Below, piece after piece: positions 51,024 to 60,007 of a stretch of 64,000 nt of DNA. A model generated the notes under the pieces. The model searched no databases. It was not told where the DNA came from and saw nothing but the letters and a program-made list of their open reading frames with translations. A program made the position numbers and the translations under genes. Location: positions 558,001-622,000 of the forward strand of contig NZ_WWEO01000042.1 of NCBI RefSeq assembly GCF_009928685.1, read 5' to 3'. Source of the stretch: Mucilaginibacter agri (GTDB taxonomy: Bacteria > Bacteroidota > Bacteroidia > Sphingobacteriales > Sphingobacteriaceae). Within the stretch, counting starts at the first letter, position 1; each line of letters opens with the position of its first letter.

Positions 51024-52568
51024 TTAATGCGTGTCTGCCACGGCTTTCATCTTTTTAAATGGAGCCAGGTAAAGCAACGGAATACTAAAGAGCATCATAA
51101 TACCCACTATCCAGTAAGCATCATTATAAGTAAGCAACATGCTTTGTTTTACTACGGTACCCTCAATTGCTCCGTAAGCCATGCGCGTAGCGTCAGTGGC
51201 GCTTTTACCTTTCCCTATAAAGTTTTGTACCAAACCATTAAAGCGTTGCACAAAGTAGGGGTTATAAGCATTGATATTAGTAAGCAAATTGCTGCGGTGC
51301 ACTGCCTGGCGGATGTGAATTAGGGTAGTTAAACCTGCTATACCGAACGACCCGCCTAATTGGCGCATCATGTTGTTTAAGCCAGCACCCTGGCCAATTT
51401 CGGCTCCTTTTAAGCCCCCGATGGCAAGGGTAGTAAGCGGTACGAACAACAAGGCCAAGGCCGCACCCCGAATAGCCAGCGGCCAGAAGAAATCGCCACT
51501 ACCGATGTTTAGCGTTGAATTGCTTAGCATTAACGAAAATATGAAGAACAAGATCATACCGCCGGTTGCCAATATCTGGGCAGGTACTCCCTTGTTGAGC
51601 ATAACACCCATTAGCGGCATAATAATAATGGTAACCACGCCACCCGGCAATAGGATAAGCCCGGTTTGCTGTGCCGAAAAACCAAGTAAGCTCTGTGCAA
51701 ATACCGGGAAGATAAAGGTAGAACCATACAAACCTAATCCTAACACAAAGGAAGTAACCATCCCCGCCGAAAAGCTGCGGTGACGCATGATCTTGAAGTT
51801 TACAATAGGGTGATCTGTGCTAAGCTCGCGCCAGATAAACAACAGCGTGCCGAATACGGCCAATACTGTTAATACAATAATGTAACCGGTAGAGAACCAA
51901 TCTTCGTCTTCGCCTTTTTCTAAAATGGTTTGCAGACTGCCTACAGCTACAGCCAATAAGCCAATGCCCCACCAGTCTATGGGCTTGTCGCGGCCATCTC
52001 TAGGTGTTTCGGGTACAAACATGTACGTAAAGGTGGCTGCGAGTGCGCCAACGGGCAGGTTTACGTAAAATATCCATGGCCACGAGAAATTATCAGTAAT
52101 ATAACCACCGATAGTAGGGCCCAAAGTAGGGCCTACAACTGCGCCCAAACCAAATAAAGCCGTGGCTGTACCCACCTGGTCGCGCGGCCAGGTGTCTAAT
52201 AATATGGATTGAGCAGTAGAAAGCAAACCGCCACCCGCTATGCCTTGCAGTATGCGGAAGCTTACCAGTTCTGTTAATGTATGCGCGTTACCACATAAAA
52301 AAGAGGCAACAGTGAAAATGACTATTGAAGCCAGAAAATAATTCTTTCGCCCAAAGAAACTACCCAGCCAGCCCGACATAGGTAATATAATAACGTTAGC
52401 CACGCTATACCCCGTTACTATCCAGGCAGCGTCTGTTAACGTTGCCCCTAAATTCCCCTGAATTTGCGGTATAGATACGTTTACAATGGTGGTATCAATA
52501 AGCTCCAGCAAGGAAGCTGTGATAACTGTGATGGTGATAATCCACTTTTTGAAGCCTGTTTCAGCCAT
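51024..52568 (-). CDS. DHA2-family MFS drug/proton antiporter (EmrB-like)
   Basis: The ATG at 52568 gives 514 residues (MAETGFKKWIITITVITASL); an extension with a TTG at 52619 is less likely. About fourteen helices are predicted. It has the DHA2 opening LLELIDTTIVNVSIPQIQGN with motif D1, FRILQGIAGGGLLSTAQSI, and motif C in GLGAVVGPTLGPTIGGYI. It exports drugs by proton exchange. No adaptor or TolC gene is adjacent, so it may work alone or with partners elsewhere. A TetR gene is downstream. The upstream region contains repeats described separately. Confidence 0.92.
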   Translation of the reverse strand: MAETGFKKWIITITVITASLLELIDTTIVNVSIPQIQGNLGATLTDAAWIVTGYSVANVIILPMSGWLGSFFGRKNYFLASIVIFTVASFLCGNAHTLTELVSFRILQGIAGGGLLSTAQSILLDTWPRDQVGTATALFGLGAVVGPTLGPTIGGYITDNFSWPWIFYVNLPVGALAATFTYMFVPETPRDGRDKPIDWWGIGLLAVAVGSLQTILEKGEDEDWFSTGYIIVLTVLAVFGTLLFIWRELSTDHPIVNFKIMRHRSFSAGMVTSFVLGLGLYGSTFIFPVFAQSLLGFSAQQTGLILLPGGVVTIIIMPLMGVMLNKGVPAQILATGGMILFFIFSLMLSNSTLNIGSGDFFWPLAIRGAALALLFVPLTTLAIGGLKGAEIGQGAGLNNMMRQLGGSFGIAGLTTLIHIRQAVHRSNLLTNINAYNPYFVQRFNGLVQNFIGKGKSATDATRMAYGAIEGTVVKQSMLLTYNDAYWIVGIMMLFSIPLLYLAPFKKMKAVADTH

Positions 52569-52706
52569 GATTTGATCTGTTAATAATAAATTGAACAGTT
52601 GTTTAAAACTGTGTGTCAAAATTATTAATCATTTGATTAAATCAGTTGTTTAAATTGATTGTTTGAAATAAGTTGACAGTTGCGTGAGAAATGCAGTTCA
52701 ACAAAA
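52569..52706. promoter_or_regulatory. Regulatory region upstream of the DHA2 pump
   Basis: It contains CAGTTGTTTAAA twice in the same orientation (52596-52607, 52643-52654) and the palindrome TTAATCA-TT-TGATTAA (52625-52640) between them. On the minus strand TAATTTTG fits the -7 consensus at about 52614-52621. The spacing of the direct repeats is 47 bases. This layout suggests binding sites for a regulator, but it differs from the 13-base repeat next to the TetR gene. Confidence 0.5.
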
Positions 52707-52732
52707 AAGCCCTTTGATGTATCAAAGGGCTT
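52701..52732 (-). terminator. Terminator of the small minus-strand gene at 52754
   Basis: AAGCCCTTTGAT (52707-52718) and ATCAAAGGGCTT (52721-52732) form a perfect 12-base stem with a two-base loop. On the minus strand it is followed by T6 (from the A run at 52703-52708). It ends 22 bases from the gene stop. Confidence 0.9.
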
Positions 52733-52753
52733 CAGCAATAGGGATATGTTTTT

Positions 52754-53065
52754 TTACAGGTCGTCCCTGTCTTTTAATGCCTTAACCATTTCGTCACTCA
52801 GCGGGTCGCTGTACACACCGTAACTGTTTACCAATACGCCTTTAGTTTCACCGTCGATAGATGAAATGGCGTAAACCACAGCTTCGTCGTCGGGATTGGT
52901 GTCTCCTTCAAAACGGAAATGCCTGTCCACTACAAATTGTTCCGGATGCAATTTTACTTCATTACCCGCGCACGAAATACAATTTTCGGTCAGGTTAAAA
53001 TCTTCGGTGTAGCCTTCGGTTCGTAATTTTTCAATAATTTCCGAAAGGGTGGTCATAGAACTCAT
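52754..53065 (-). CDS. Small conserved Bacteroidota protein (often misnamed phosphoribosylpyrophosphate synthetase)
   Basis: The 103-residue product has LSEIIEKLRTEGYTEDFNLT at the start, then CISCAGNEVKLHPEQF and DRHFRFEGDTNPDDEAVVYA, and ends with SYGVYSDPLSDEMVKAL. I recognise this pattern from short proteins in many Bacteroidota that carry a PRPP-synthetase label without its catalytic domains. The real function is unknown. MTTL at 53056 is an alternative start. It has its own terminator. Confidence 0.75.
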   Translation of the reverse strand: MSSMTTLSEIIEKLRTEGYTEDFNLTENCISCAGNEVKLHPEQFVVDRHFRFEGDTNPDDEAVVYAISSIDGETKGVLVNSYGVYSDPLSDEMVKALKDRDDL

Positions 53066-53243
53066 AGCGATAGTTTTTTATAGTTGAAAATGTATAATGC
53101 AAGATACGCTTAATTGTTTTCTATTGTAAAAACTGAAATGCAAATATGAGATAACGCGGTAAAATGAAGATGCGATTTGCGCCTGGGAGGTGATTTGGAG
53201 AGGAGCAATGAGCCGGCGAAAGGCAGGGGGAATAATGTTATAC

Positions 53244-53273
53244 AAATACCCGGTTTTTGGCCGGGTATTTTTT
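53244..53273. terminator. Hairpin terminator near 53.25 kb
   Basis: AAATACCCGG (53244-53253) and CCGGGTATTT (53261-53270) form a perfect 10-base stem with a seven-base loop and a T run on the plus strand. It can also end the minus-strand gene at 53286. The region 53066-53243 before it has no gene that I can support. Confidence 0.75.
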
Positions 53274-53285
53274 AGGGACAAAGGG

Positions 53286-53648
53286 TTAGGCGCTCTTTTC
53301 TTTCCGCAGAAAGCGGCTAACCACTTCAATAAAAACTTCTACTTCGTGTTGCAGGCCGTTAATGCCCTGCTTGTAAAACTCCGACAATGTATTTTCACTG
53401 TTGCGTTGTGGCTTTTGACGGTAGCAAAGCAATATGGCATTGTCTGTACTCGAGTGGATTACAATCTCTTCTTCATTGTTCCAGCCTAAAAGATCGAGTG
53501 CTTTGATTAATTCGTGTCGTTTACGATTAAGTACATTTAGGGCGAACGCATTGCTTTCGCTATACGCGTATGAACTCAAATTTTTGATCCGCTCCAGGAG
53601 CTCTTCGAGCAACCCTAACAGGTGCTTGGGGTCAGGAAAATAATTCAT
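53286..53648 (-). CDS. Hypothetical protein (120 residues)
   Basis: The product (MNYFPDPKHLLGLLEELLER) is predicted to be mostly helical with charged surfaces and no signal peptide. The middle segment EIVIHSSTDNAILLCYRQKP may form a small sheet. No family is recognised. It has a terminator-like hairpin downstream and a 254-base A+T-rich region upstream (53649-53902) with no other gene. Confidence 0.6.
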   Translation of the reverse strand: MNYFPDPKHLLGLLEELLERIKNLSSYAYSESNAFALNVLNRKRHELIKALDLLGWNNEEEIVIHSSTDNAILLCYRQKPQRNSENTLSEFYKQGINGLQHEVEVFIEVVSRFLRKEKSA

Positions 53649-53902
53649 AGATGTTTAGATAAAAATGTCCAATAACAACGCTTTTAAGTCTACTAAAATT
53701 GTATGGTTCTACGTAATCTTAATGTAATTGGTTTCGTTTATTTATTAATATTTTCTTTGATGGAAATATATCTAACAGTAAATCAATGTTATGTAAACTA
53801 TAAAGCACAATATAGCCCCTCACCAATAGTGCGTTAAATCAAAAAATACAAAAAAATTACAATTGAAACGGCGTTTTTAGCCTGGATTTAGGCTCGATCA
53901 GT

Positions 53903-54949
53903 CTACTTTACCAGTTGCTCAAAATTGCTGCTGGCCTTAGCATATTCGCTAAGTAGCTTAAACTGATTTCTCGCCCGTTTAAGGTTATGGCCCTCGTATT
54001 TGGCTCCGTAGTAACTGTCGTTATTCAGAAAGTCGGTCAGGAAACGGAGAGCTTGCATGTAGATCATCATTTGGCCAGAGAAATTAAAGTTTTTCAGTTC
54101 GGCAGGGATTAGTATGCTGCCCATTTCCGAAAGGTAGCCATGGCAAATGGCACTAAATATTTCCGGCCGGATATATACCTGCTCCAGGTCGGTTTCTTCT
54201 TCATTAGCAGGCGAAAGGTAGGTGCGCATCATGTCGCCAACATCACTTAAATAATAGCCGGGCATAATGGTGTCAGGGTCTATTACGCACAAGCCGTTTT
54301 GCTCGTCGTCGAACAACACGTTGCTGATTTTAGTATCGTGATGGATAACCCGTAATGGGATCGCCTGATCAGCAATTAATTGGTTATATACTTGTACAAT
54401 GTGCTCAAATTCATGCGCTTGTTCTATTTCTGCGGATGCCTGTTTCTGGCGTAAGCTATCTGCGTTTTCGCAGGCTGCAATAAATTGCTGATAACGCAGG
54501 TTGAGGTTATGAAAATCGGGAAGGGTATATTTTAGCCTGCTGGCATCAAAATCTTTTAGTAGGGCTGTAAACTTGCCAAACTGCTTTGCTGCTTCAAAAG
54601 CCTGCTTCTCGTCGCCAATAACGTCAACCGTGTGCGAGCCTTCCACGAAAGGGAACAGCCTGTAAATATTACCCAATGGCGATTGCATCAAGGTATCGCC
54701 TTTTAAGGTTGGTAGCGGCGCTACAAAAAGGTAGCTGGGGTGAGTTTGGTTAAAGTAGTCCTGCAGTTGCTTTAAGTTGCAGACAATATCAGCTGGCGCC
54801 TTAAATACCTGGGTGTTAACCTGCTGCAAAATATACTGCTTTCCATTGCCAGATACTTTGTACGTATGGTTAATGAGGCCCGAACCAAATGGTTCTACAA
54901 TGTATTGGGTTGGATTAAGGCCAAAGCCGGCTAAAATGTAATTGAGCAT
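53903..54949 (-). CDS. N-acetylhexosamine kinase-like protein (NahK/APH-fold phosphotransferase)
   Basis: The 348-residue product has the APH kinase fold. The phosphate loop region is EPFGSGLINHTYKV (about residues 19-32), the catalytic loop is VIHHDTKISNVLFD (D205, N210) and the metal-binding motif is CVIDPDTIMPG (D224, D226). The HxDTKxxNVLFD and IDxDTxMPG forms are those I know from NahK, which makes N-acetylhexosamine 1-phosphate from GlcNAc or GalNAc. It is cytoplasmic. It is divergent from a GH109-like gene (155 bases away), which suggests a linked GalNAc pathway. Confidence 0.8.
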   Translation of the reverse strand: MLNYILAGFGLNPTQYIVEPFGSGLINHTYKVSGNGKQYILQQVNTQVFKAPADIVCNLKQLQDYFNQTHPSYLFVAPLPTLKGDTLMQSPLGNIYRLFPFVEGSHTVDVIGDEKQAFEAAKQFGKFTALLKDFDASRLKYTLPDFHNLNLRYQQFIAACENADSLRQKQASAEIEQAHEFEHIVQVYNQLIADQAIPLRVIHHDTKISNVLFDDEQNGLCVIDPDTIMPGYYLSDVGDMMRTYLSPANEEETDLEQVYIRPEIFSAICHGYLSEMGSILIPAELKNFNFSGQMMIYMQALRFLTDFLNNDSYYGAKYEGHNLKRARNQFKLLSEYAKASSNFEQLVK

Positions 54950-55104
54950 AAAAGGCAGGATTGTATACCAAACATACTAATACGACTTCAAAATTGGTGT
55001 GAACATTTTGTGAATTTTAATGATTTATAAGGCCGAATCATTATTTTGCCGCCGCGTTCCCATCAATCAATTACGTTTTTCGATAATACAACAACAGCTA
55101 CAAA
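54950..55104. promoter_or_regulatory. Divergent region between NahK-like and GH109-like genes
   Basis: The 155-base gap is A+T-rich and must hold both promoters. No exact TAnnTTTG element or palindrome was clear to me. Confidence 0.4.
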
Positions 55105-56454
55105 ATGGAAAGAAGAGAGTTTATTAAACAAAGTTCGATAGCGGCGGCCGGTTTTGCCATACTACCTACCGGAAGCCTTTTTGCTGCCAATAAGGACAAA
55201 ATTAAACTGGGCTATATCGGCGTTGGCGAGCGTGGCCGTAACCATATTGCCGAAGGTTTGCTGCGCGACGATGTTGAAATAGCTGCCATTTGCGATATTC
55301 AGGAATCATCGCTGCAGTTGTGCCGCGAACAGATTAAGGCATCGGGCAAAGCCATGCCGCAGGAGTATACCGGTGGGCTGGATGCCTATAAAAAACTGTT
55401 GGATCGTAAAGATATTGATGCCGTAATTATTGCCACGCCATGGCAGTTTCATCACCCGCAGTCTATCGATGCCATGAACGCCGGTAAGTACGTGGGCTGC
55501 GAAGTAATTGCGGGCCTAAGTATGGAAGATCATTGGGATATTGTTAACACCTCTGAAAAAACCGGTATGCCCTACATGACGTTAGAAAATGTTTGCTACC
55601 GTCGCGATGTTATGGCTGTGCTTAATATGGTTAGGCAAGGCCTGTTTGGCGAACTGGTGCACGTAGAAGGCGGCTACCAGCACAACCTGCGCGATGTTTT
55701 GTTTAACGATGGTAAGCACGTTTATGGCTATGGTGTGGAATTTGGGCCTAATGCACTGAGCGAAGCTCAGTGGCGTACCCAATTTAATATAGATCGCGAT
55801 GCCGATATTTACCCAACTCATGGTGCAGGGCCAGCTATGCATTATGTAGATATTAACTATGGCAACCGCTTTACCAGCCTGGTATCTTTCAGTTCGAAAG
55901 CAAGGGGACTGGCTGCTTATGTTGAAGAAATGGCGCCCGGTAATAAAAATGCCAAGATCAATTATAAAAATGGCGATGTAACTACCACCATGATCAATTG
56001 TGCTAATGGCGAAACCGTATTGCTTTCGCACGATACGCATTTGCCAAGGCCTTACTCGTTAGGCTTTAGGGTGCAGGGTACAAAAGGTATCTGGATGGAT
56101 GTGGCCAAGAGTGTTTACATCGAACATCAATCGAAAAAGAACGACGTTTGGGATCCTGTTGCCGACTGGTTTACCAAGTACGACCACCCGCTTTGGAAAA
56201 AGTACGAAAGCAAAGCTGAAGGCGCAGGGCACGGTGGTATGGATTGGTTTGTATTTAATGCTTTTGTTGAATCCGTGAAGCAAAAGAAACAAACGCCGAT
56301 AGATGTCTATGATTCGGTTACCATGAGCGCTATCACGCCCTTGTCCGAAAAATCTATCAAAGAGGGTAATATGCCTCAACAATTCCCGGATTTTACGAAA
56401 GGCAAATGGAAAAACCGCAAGAATACCTTCGCGCTTGACGATAGCGGTTTTTAA
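55105..56454 (+). CDS. Gfo/Idh/MocA-fold protein, GH109-like (predicted exported alpha-N-acetylgalactosaminidase)
   Basis: The 449-residue product begins with a twin-arginine signal (MERREFIKQSSIAAAGFAIL), so it should be exported folded, with its dinucleotide bound. The NAD-binding motif is YIGVGERGRNH near residue 38. The GH109-like blocks are YMTLENVCYRRD near 157, LVHVEGGYQHNLRD near 184 and YPTHGAGPAMHYVDI near 236 (H239). GH109 enzymes remove GalNAc by an NAD-dependent redox-elimination route. Ordinary oxidoreductases of this fold are the alternative. The NahK-like kinase gene is divergent. A perfect terminator follows. Confidence 0.82.
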   Translation: MERREFIKQSSIAAAGFAILPTGSLFAANKDKIKLGYIGVGERGRNHIAEGLLRDDVEIAAICDIQESSLQLCREQIKASGKAMPQEYTGGLDAYKKLLDRKDIDAVIIATPWQFHHPQSIDAMNAGKYVGCEVIAGLSMEDHWDIVNTSEKTGMPYMTLENVCYRRDVMAVLNMVRQGLFGELVHVEGGYQHNLRDVLFNDGKHVYGYGVEFGPNALSEAQWRTQFNIDRDADIYPTHGAGPAMHYVDINYGNRFTSLVSFSSKARGLAAYVEEMAPGNKNAKINYKNGDVTTTMINCANGETVLLSHDTHLPRPYSLGFRVQGTKGIWMDVAKSVYIEHQSKKNDVWDPVADWFTKYDHPLWKKYESKAEGAGHGGMDWFVFNAFVESVKQKKQTPIDVYDSVTMSAITPLSEKSIKEGNMPQQFPDFTKGKWKNRKNTFALDDSGF

Positions 56455-56474
56455 GACAGAAGACTATATATTTA

Positions 56475-56506
56475 ACAAAGCCCGGTGCCCTAACACCGGG
56501 CTTTGT
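56475..56506 (+). terminator. Rho-independent terminator after the GH109-like gene
   Basis: ACAAAGCCCGGTG (56475-56487) and CACCGGGCTTTGT (56494-56506) form a perfect 13-base stem with a six-base loop, 20 bases after the stop codon. Confidence 0.92.
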
Positions 56507-56699
56507 CGTTTCACATCAAAATGTGCAACATTCTGGTGATTGTGAAAGTATGCAGGCTGGTGGTTAAGTGTCTAAATTAGCTTCAAGGGCACAACTAATT
56601 AGAATCCGAAAGTGCGCCGAATACTCCAAAAATTAACATTGGCTCACTTGTATGGTAAATTTAAATCGCCTAGCTTTAAATAAATCACCTGCTAACCAC

Positions 56700-57848
56700 A
56701 TGAAATTCAGCCTTATACTGCTATCCCTCTTTTTATTTTGTATACCTATATTCGCCCAGCAAACAGATATTGCCGGGGTTGATAAGGACACCATCACCAA
56801 CTATTCTGCCTATAAGCGCTCCATCGGCTTTTCGGGTTTACTGCAAACCCGGTTTGTTAATTCACTCACCAGCGATGTGGATGTTAACGGCAAAAATTTC
56901 AACGAAAACTCGGATAGCAAGATCACCAATACCTTTCTGCTTAAACGTGTACGTTTTATGGTGAAGGGTACAGTTAACGACCACTTTTCGGCCAATCTGA
57001 TGTTCAACTTTGCCGAGTTTAGCAGTAACCCAACCAACAAGGTTTTAGAGAACGCCTACGTTAAATACACGCTTAATAAACATTTAAACGTGCAGGCGGG
57101 GCAATTCAGGCCGTTTTTCGGTATTGAAGACGCCATGCCTGTAGATGTGATCCGTACGCTCGATTATTCCAACCAATACTATGCATTCGGTGCAAGTGGC
57201 TGGCAAAGTTTCCAGGTGGGTCTATCCATTTTTGGCGACATAACCGGCGAAGGGCAATTGCCGGTTAGATATTACGCCGGCGTTTATAATGGCAACAACC
57301 GTAACCAACCTGTCGATAACGACAATCAGAAGAATGTATATGGCCGGCTCGAGGCCACTATAGGTAAAACGATGATAGTGGGTATTAACGGAGCTTTCGG
57401 CAGCCAGGGCAATGGTGGGGGCGACGCCTGGGGGGCAGATGTGATAGGTAAGGCAAAAATCAGTACCAACTGGCAGTTCCTTTTCGGCACAGAGTATAAA
57501 AACGGTACAAATCTGGCACTTTACAATACCTATACCGTTCCGCGGCCTCCATTGTCGCAGGTACGGATGCAGGGCATTTATGTGTTCCCTATTATGCGCT
57601 ACTCGTTTAATATGCCGAGGGTACGGGCTATTGAGTTTTCGTCGCGATATGAGTATCTCAATGAAAATTACAAGTTCGATAGCAATCCGCATCAAACCAT
57701 TATCCCCAACGTATCCCTCGTATTTGCCGACGATTTTTACGCCGTGGTACAGATGGGCGTTTCTATCGATATGTATAAAAACGATATCCCTTTAACAACC
57801 ACATACTCGCACAACCTCGGGTACCTGCAATTACAGGTGCGCTTTTAA
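56700..57848 (+). CDS. OprO/P-type porin
   Basis: The ATG at 56700 gives 382 residues with a clear signal peptide (FSLILLSLFLFCIPIFAQ); the upstream ATG at 56652 adds 16 unlikely residues. The mature part has alternating aromatic beta-strands (RVRFMVKGTVNDHFSANLMF, LNKHLNVQAGQFRPFFG) and ends in a C-terminal aromatic residue (LQLQVRF), as outer-membrane barrels do. It resembles the phosphate-selective porin O/P family, whose members in this phylum carry varied anions. The dicarboxylate carrier gene starts 17 bases downstream, so organic acids are the likely cargo. Confidence 0.85.
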   Translation: MKFSLILLSLFLFCIPIFAQQTDIAGVDKDTITNYSAYKRSIGFSGLLQTRFVNSLTSDVDVNGKNFNENSDSKITNTFLLKRVRFMVKGTVNDHFSANLMFNFAEFSSNPTNKVLENAYVKYTLNKHLNVQAGQFRPFFGIEDAMPVDVIRTLDYSNQYYAFGASGWQSFQVGLSIFGDITGEGQLPVRYYAGVYNGNNRNQPVDNDNQKNVYGRLEATIGKTMIVGINGAFGSQGNGGGDAWGADVIGKAKISTNWQFLFGTEYKNGTNLALYNTYTVPRPPLSQVRMQGIYVFPIMRYSFNMPRVRAIEFSSRYEYLNENYKFDSNPHQTIIPNVSLVFADDFYAVVQMGVSIDMYKNDIPLTTTYSHNLGYLQLQVRF

Positions 57849-57865
57849 TATAAAAACCTTTAACT

Positions 57866-59296
57866 ATGAAAGAGATTAACCTGCGTTCGTTGGCCATTAC
57901 AGCGGTAATTGGGTTAATAATCTGGTTTATTCCGGCTCCCGAAGGGGTGAAACCCAATGCTTGGCACTTGCTGGCCATATTTGCTGCAACCATTATCGGT
58001 ATTATTTTAAAAGCCGCTTCTATGGGCACCATGGCCATGATTGGTATTACGTTGTGTGCCGTTACGCAGGTGCTGGCACCCGGTAGTCCTTCAAAATCCA
58101 TCGCCAATGCATTAAGTGGTTTTGGCAACTCTACGATATGGCTTATTGGGCTGGCCTTTTTTATTGCGCGCGGGTTTATTAAAACAGGTTTGGGTACGCG
58201 GCTGGCCTACAATTTTATCCGCATCTTCGGCAAAAGCTCGTTAGGGCTGGCTTATGGCCTTAATACTGCCGATCTGATCTTGGCACCTGCAATTCCCAGT
58301 AACACAGCAAGGGCAGGAGGTGTGATATTCCCCATTATGAAATCTATTGCGGTTAACATGGGTTCTGAACCCGAAAAGCCCGAAACCCATCGCAAAATAG
58401 GCGCCTTTTTAACGCTGAGCAGCTACAATGCCAACATGATTACCTCGGTGATATTTTTAACCGCTACCGCAAGCAATCCCATGGCGCAAAAATTTGCTAA
58501 AGATCTCGGCATCACCATAACCTGGAGTAGCTGGTTTATGGCAGCAGCAGTGCCCGGCCTGGTTTGCTTTTTATTAGCACCGTTATTCCTCTACAAATTT
58601 TATCCACCCGAACTCAAAAAAACCGGCGATGCACCTGCTATGGCTGCTGTGAAATTGAAAGAAATGGGCGCCGTGACGGTGCAAGAATGGTTAATGGTGG
58701 CCACCTTTATCATTCTGCTGGTGCTGTGGATTTTCGGTAACCTGTTCGCAGTTGATGCCACAACCGGCGCTTTAATAGGCCTTTGTATTTTATTACTCTG
58801 CGGCGTGTTAACCTGGGAGGATGTAAAATCTGAAAAAGGGGCTTGGGATACTATCGTTTGGTTTTCGTCATTGGTAATGATGGGGTCGTACCTCAACTCG
58901 CTAGGTTTTATTGGTTGGTTTGGCCATTTGGTGGGGGCAAAAATGTCGCACATGAGCTGGCAAACGGCATTTCCGATTATCATACTGGTTTATTCTTATT
59001 GCCATTACATGTTTGCCAGTGCAACCGCACAGGCGGCAGCTATGTATTCGGTGTTTTTGGCGGTAGGTATTTCGGTAGGTGTTCCGGGAACTATGCTGGC
59101 TGTATTTTTAGGGGCCTGCGCCACGTTAATGGGTTCGCTCACCCACTACGGCCACGGACCAGCGCCTATATTTTTTGGAAGCACTTATGTGGATATGAAA
59201 GACTGGTGGAAACAGGGATTCTTTATCAGCGTACTGTTCCTGCTTATTTGGTTTGTTGTGGGTGGTTTATGGTGGAAGGTAATCGGTTTATGGTAA
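57866..59296 (+). CDS. DASS-family (SLC13) dicarboxylate/anion symporter
   Basis: The 476-residue product has about twelve hydrophobic segments and the DASS signatures: AAKxx-like GFGNSTIWLIGLAFFIARGF near residue 88, LAPAIPSNTARAGGVIFPI near 139 and the second SNT-like ATAQAAAMYSVFLAVG near 390. The SNT motif forms the sodium and carboxylate site. It resembles the malate/2-oxoglutarate translocator subgroup. It imports C4 or related dicarboxylates through the inner membrane. It lies 17 bases after the porin gene and 48 bases before sdhC. Confidence 0.88.
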   Translation: MKEINLRSLAITAVIGLIIWFIPAPEGVKPNAWHLLAIFAATIIGIILKAASMGTMAMIGITLCAVTQVLAPGSPSKSIANALSGFGNSTIWLIGLAFFIARGFIKTGLGTRLAYNFIRIFGKSSLGLAYGLNTADLILAPAIPSNTARAGGVIFPIMKSIAVNMGSEPEKPETHRKIGAFLTLSSYNANMITSVIFLTATASNPMAQKFAKDLGITITWSSWFMAAAVPGLVCFLLAPLFLYKFYPPELKKTGDAPAMAAVKLKEMGAVTVQEWLMVATFIILLVLWIFGNLFAVDATTGALIGLCILLLCGVLTWEDVKSEKGAWDTIVWFSSLVMMGSYLNSLGFIGWFGHLVGAKMSHMSWQTAFPIIILVYSYCHYMFASATAQAAAMYSVFLAVGISVGVPGTMLAVFLGACATLMGSLTHYGHGPAPIFFGSTYVDMKDWWKQGFFISVLFLLIWFVVGGLWWKVIGLW

Positions 59297-59344
59297 CATA
59301 TAGCTAAACAGCTTTCCAAAATTTATGAAAAATAATATCTACTT

Positions 59345-60007
59345 ATGAAGACAAATTCGCTACAATATAAACTCTGGATGTCGGGCACCGGGCTTTTTCT
59401 GTGCTTCTTCCTGGTAATTCATTTGCTGGGTAACCTGCAACTGTTTTTGCCGCCGGATAGGGCACGCGAGCAATTTAACTGGTATTCGCATTTGTTGGCC
59501 GGCAATATCATCATCGAAATTATAGCCTATGTTTTGTATGCATCCATCATCGGTCATACCGTTTATGCCATTATACTTACCGTCAAGAAATCAAAGGCTA
59601 ACGGCACTAAATATGTGTACGATAAGCGCGGAGTATCCAGCGTATGGTACAGCCGAAACATGGGTTTGCTGGGTACTATCATCTTCCTGTTTCTTATTAT
59701 CCATTTTAAAGATTTTTGGTATCAGTACAAGTTTACCAACCTGCCGCTTGATGCTAAGGGAAATAAGGACTTGTACACCATTGTAGAAAAAGCCTATCAG
59801 CAACTATGGTATGTTTTGGTATACGAAGTTGCCCTTATAGCCCTCGGTTTCCATTTGCTGCACGGCTTTTTTAGCGCGGCACGTACGCTGGGTGTGTTCC
59901 ATCCCAAATATGTTAGATGGGTAAAGGTAGTGGGCTGGGTGTATACCACGGTTATTATACTGGGCTTTATGGCAATGCCTGTTTATGTTTACTTAAATAG
60001 CTTGTAA
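59345..60007 (+). CDS. sdhC: Succinate dehydrogenase/fumarate reductase cytochrome b subunit
   Basis: The 220-residue protein has five membrane segments. Candidate heme-b histidines are H26 (VIHLLGN), H71 (GHTVYAI), H120 (IIHFKDF) and H170/H173 (FHLLHGFF), consistent with the two-heme type-B anchor that uses menaquinone. It anchors SdhA and SdhB to the inner membrane. The stop overlaps the sdhA start by one base. The DASS transporter gene lies 48 bases upstream. Confidence 0.93.
   Translation: MKTNSLQYKLWMSGTGLFLCFFLVIHLLGNLQLFLPPDRAREQFNWYSHLLAGNIIIEIIAYVLYASIIGHTVYAIILTVKKSKANGTKYVYDKRGVSSVWYSRNMGLLGTIIFLFLIIHFKDFWYQYKFTNLPLDAKGNKDLYTIVEKAYQQLWYVLVYEVALIALGFHLLHGFFSAARTLGVFHPKYVRWVKVVGWVYTTVIILGFMAMPVYVYLNSL

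Noticed and set aside
52754..53065. Phosphoribosylpyrophosphate synthetase
   Set aside because: The protein is only 103 residues and lacks the catalytic and PRPP-binding motifs; the name is a database carry-over that I recall for this small family.
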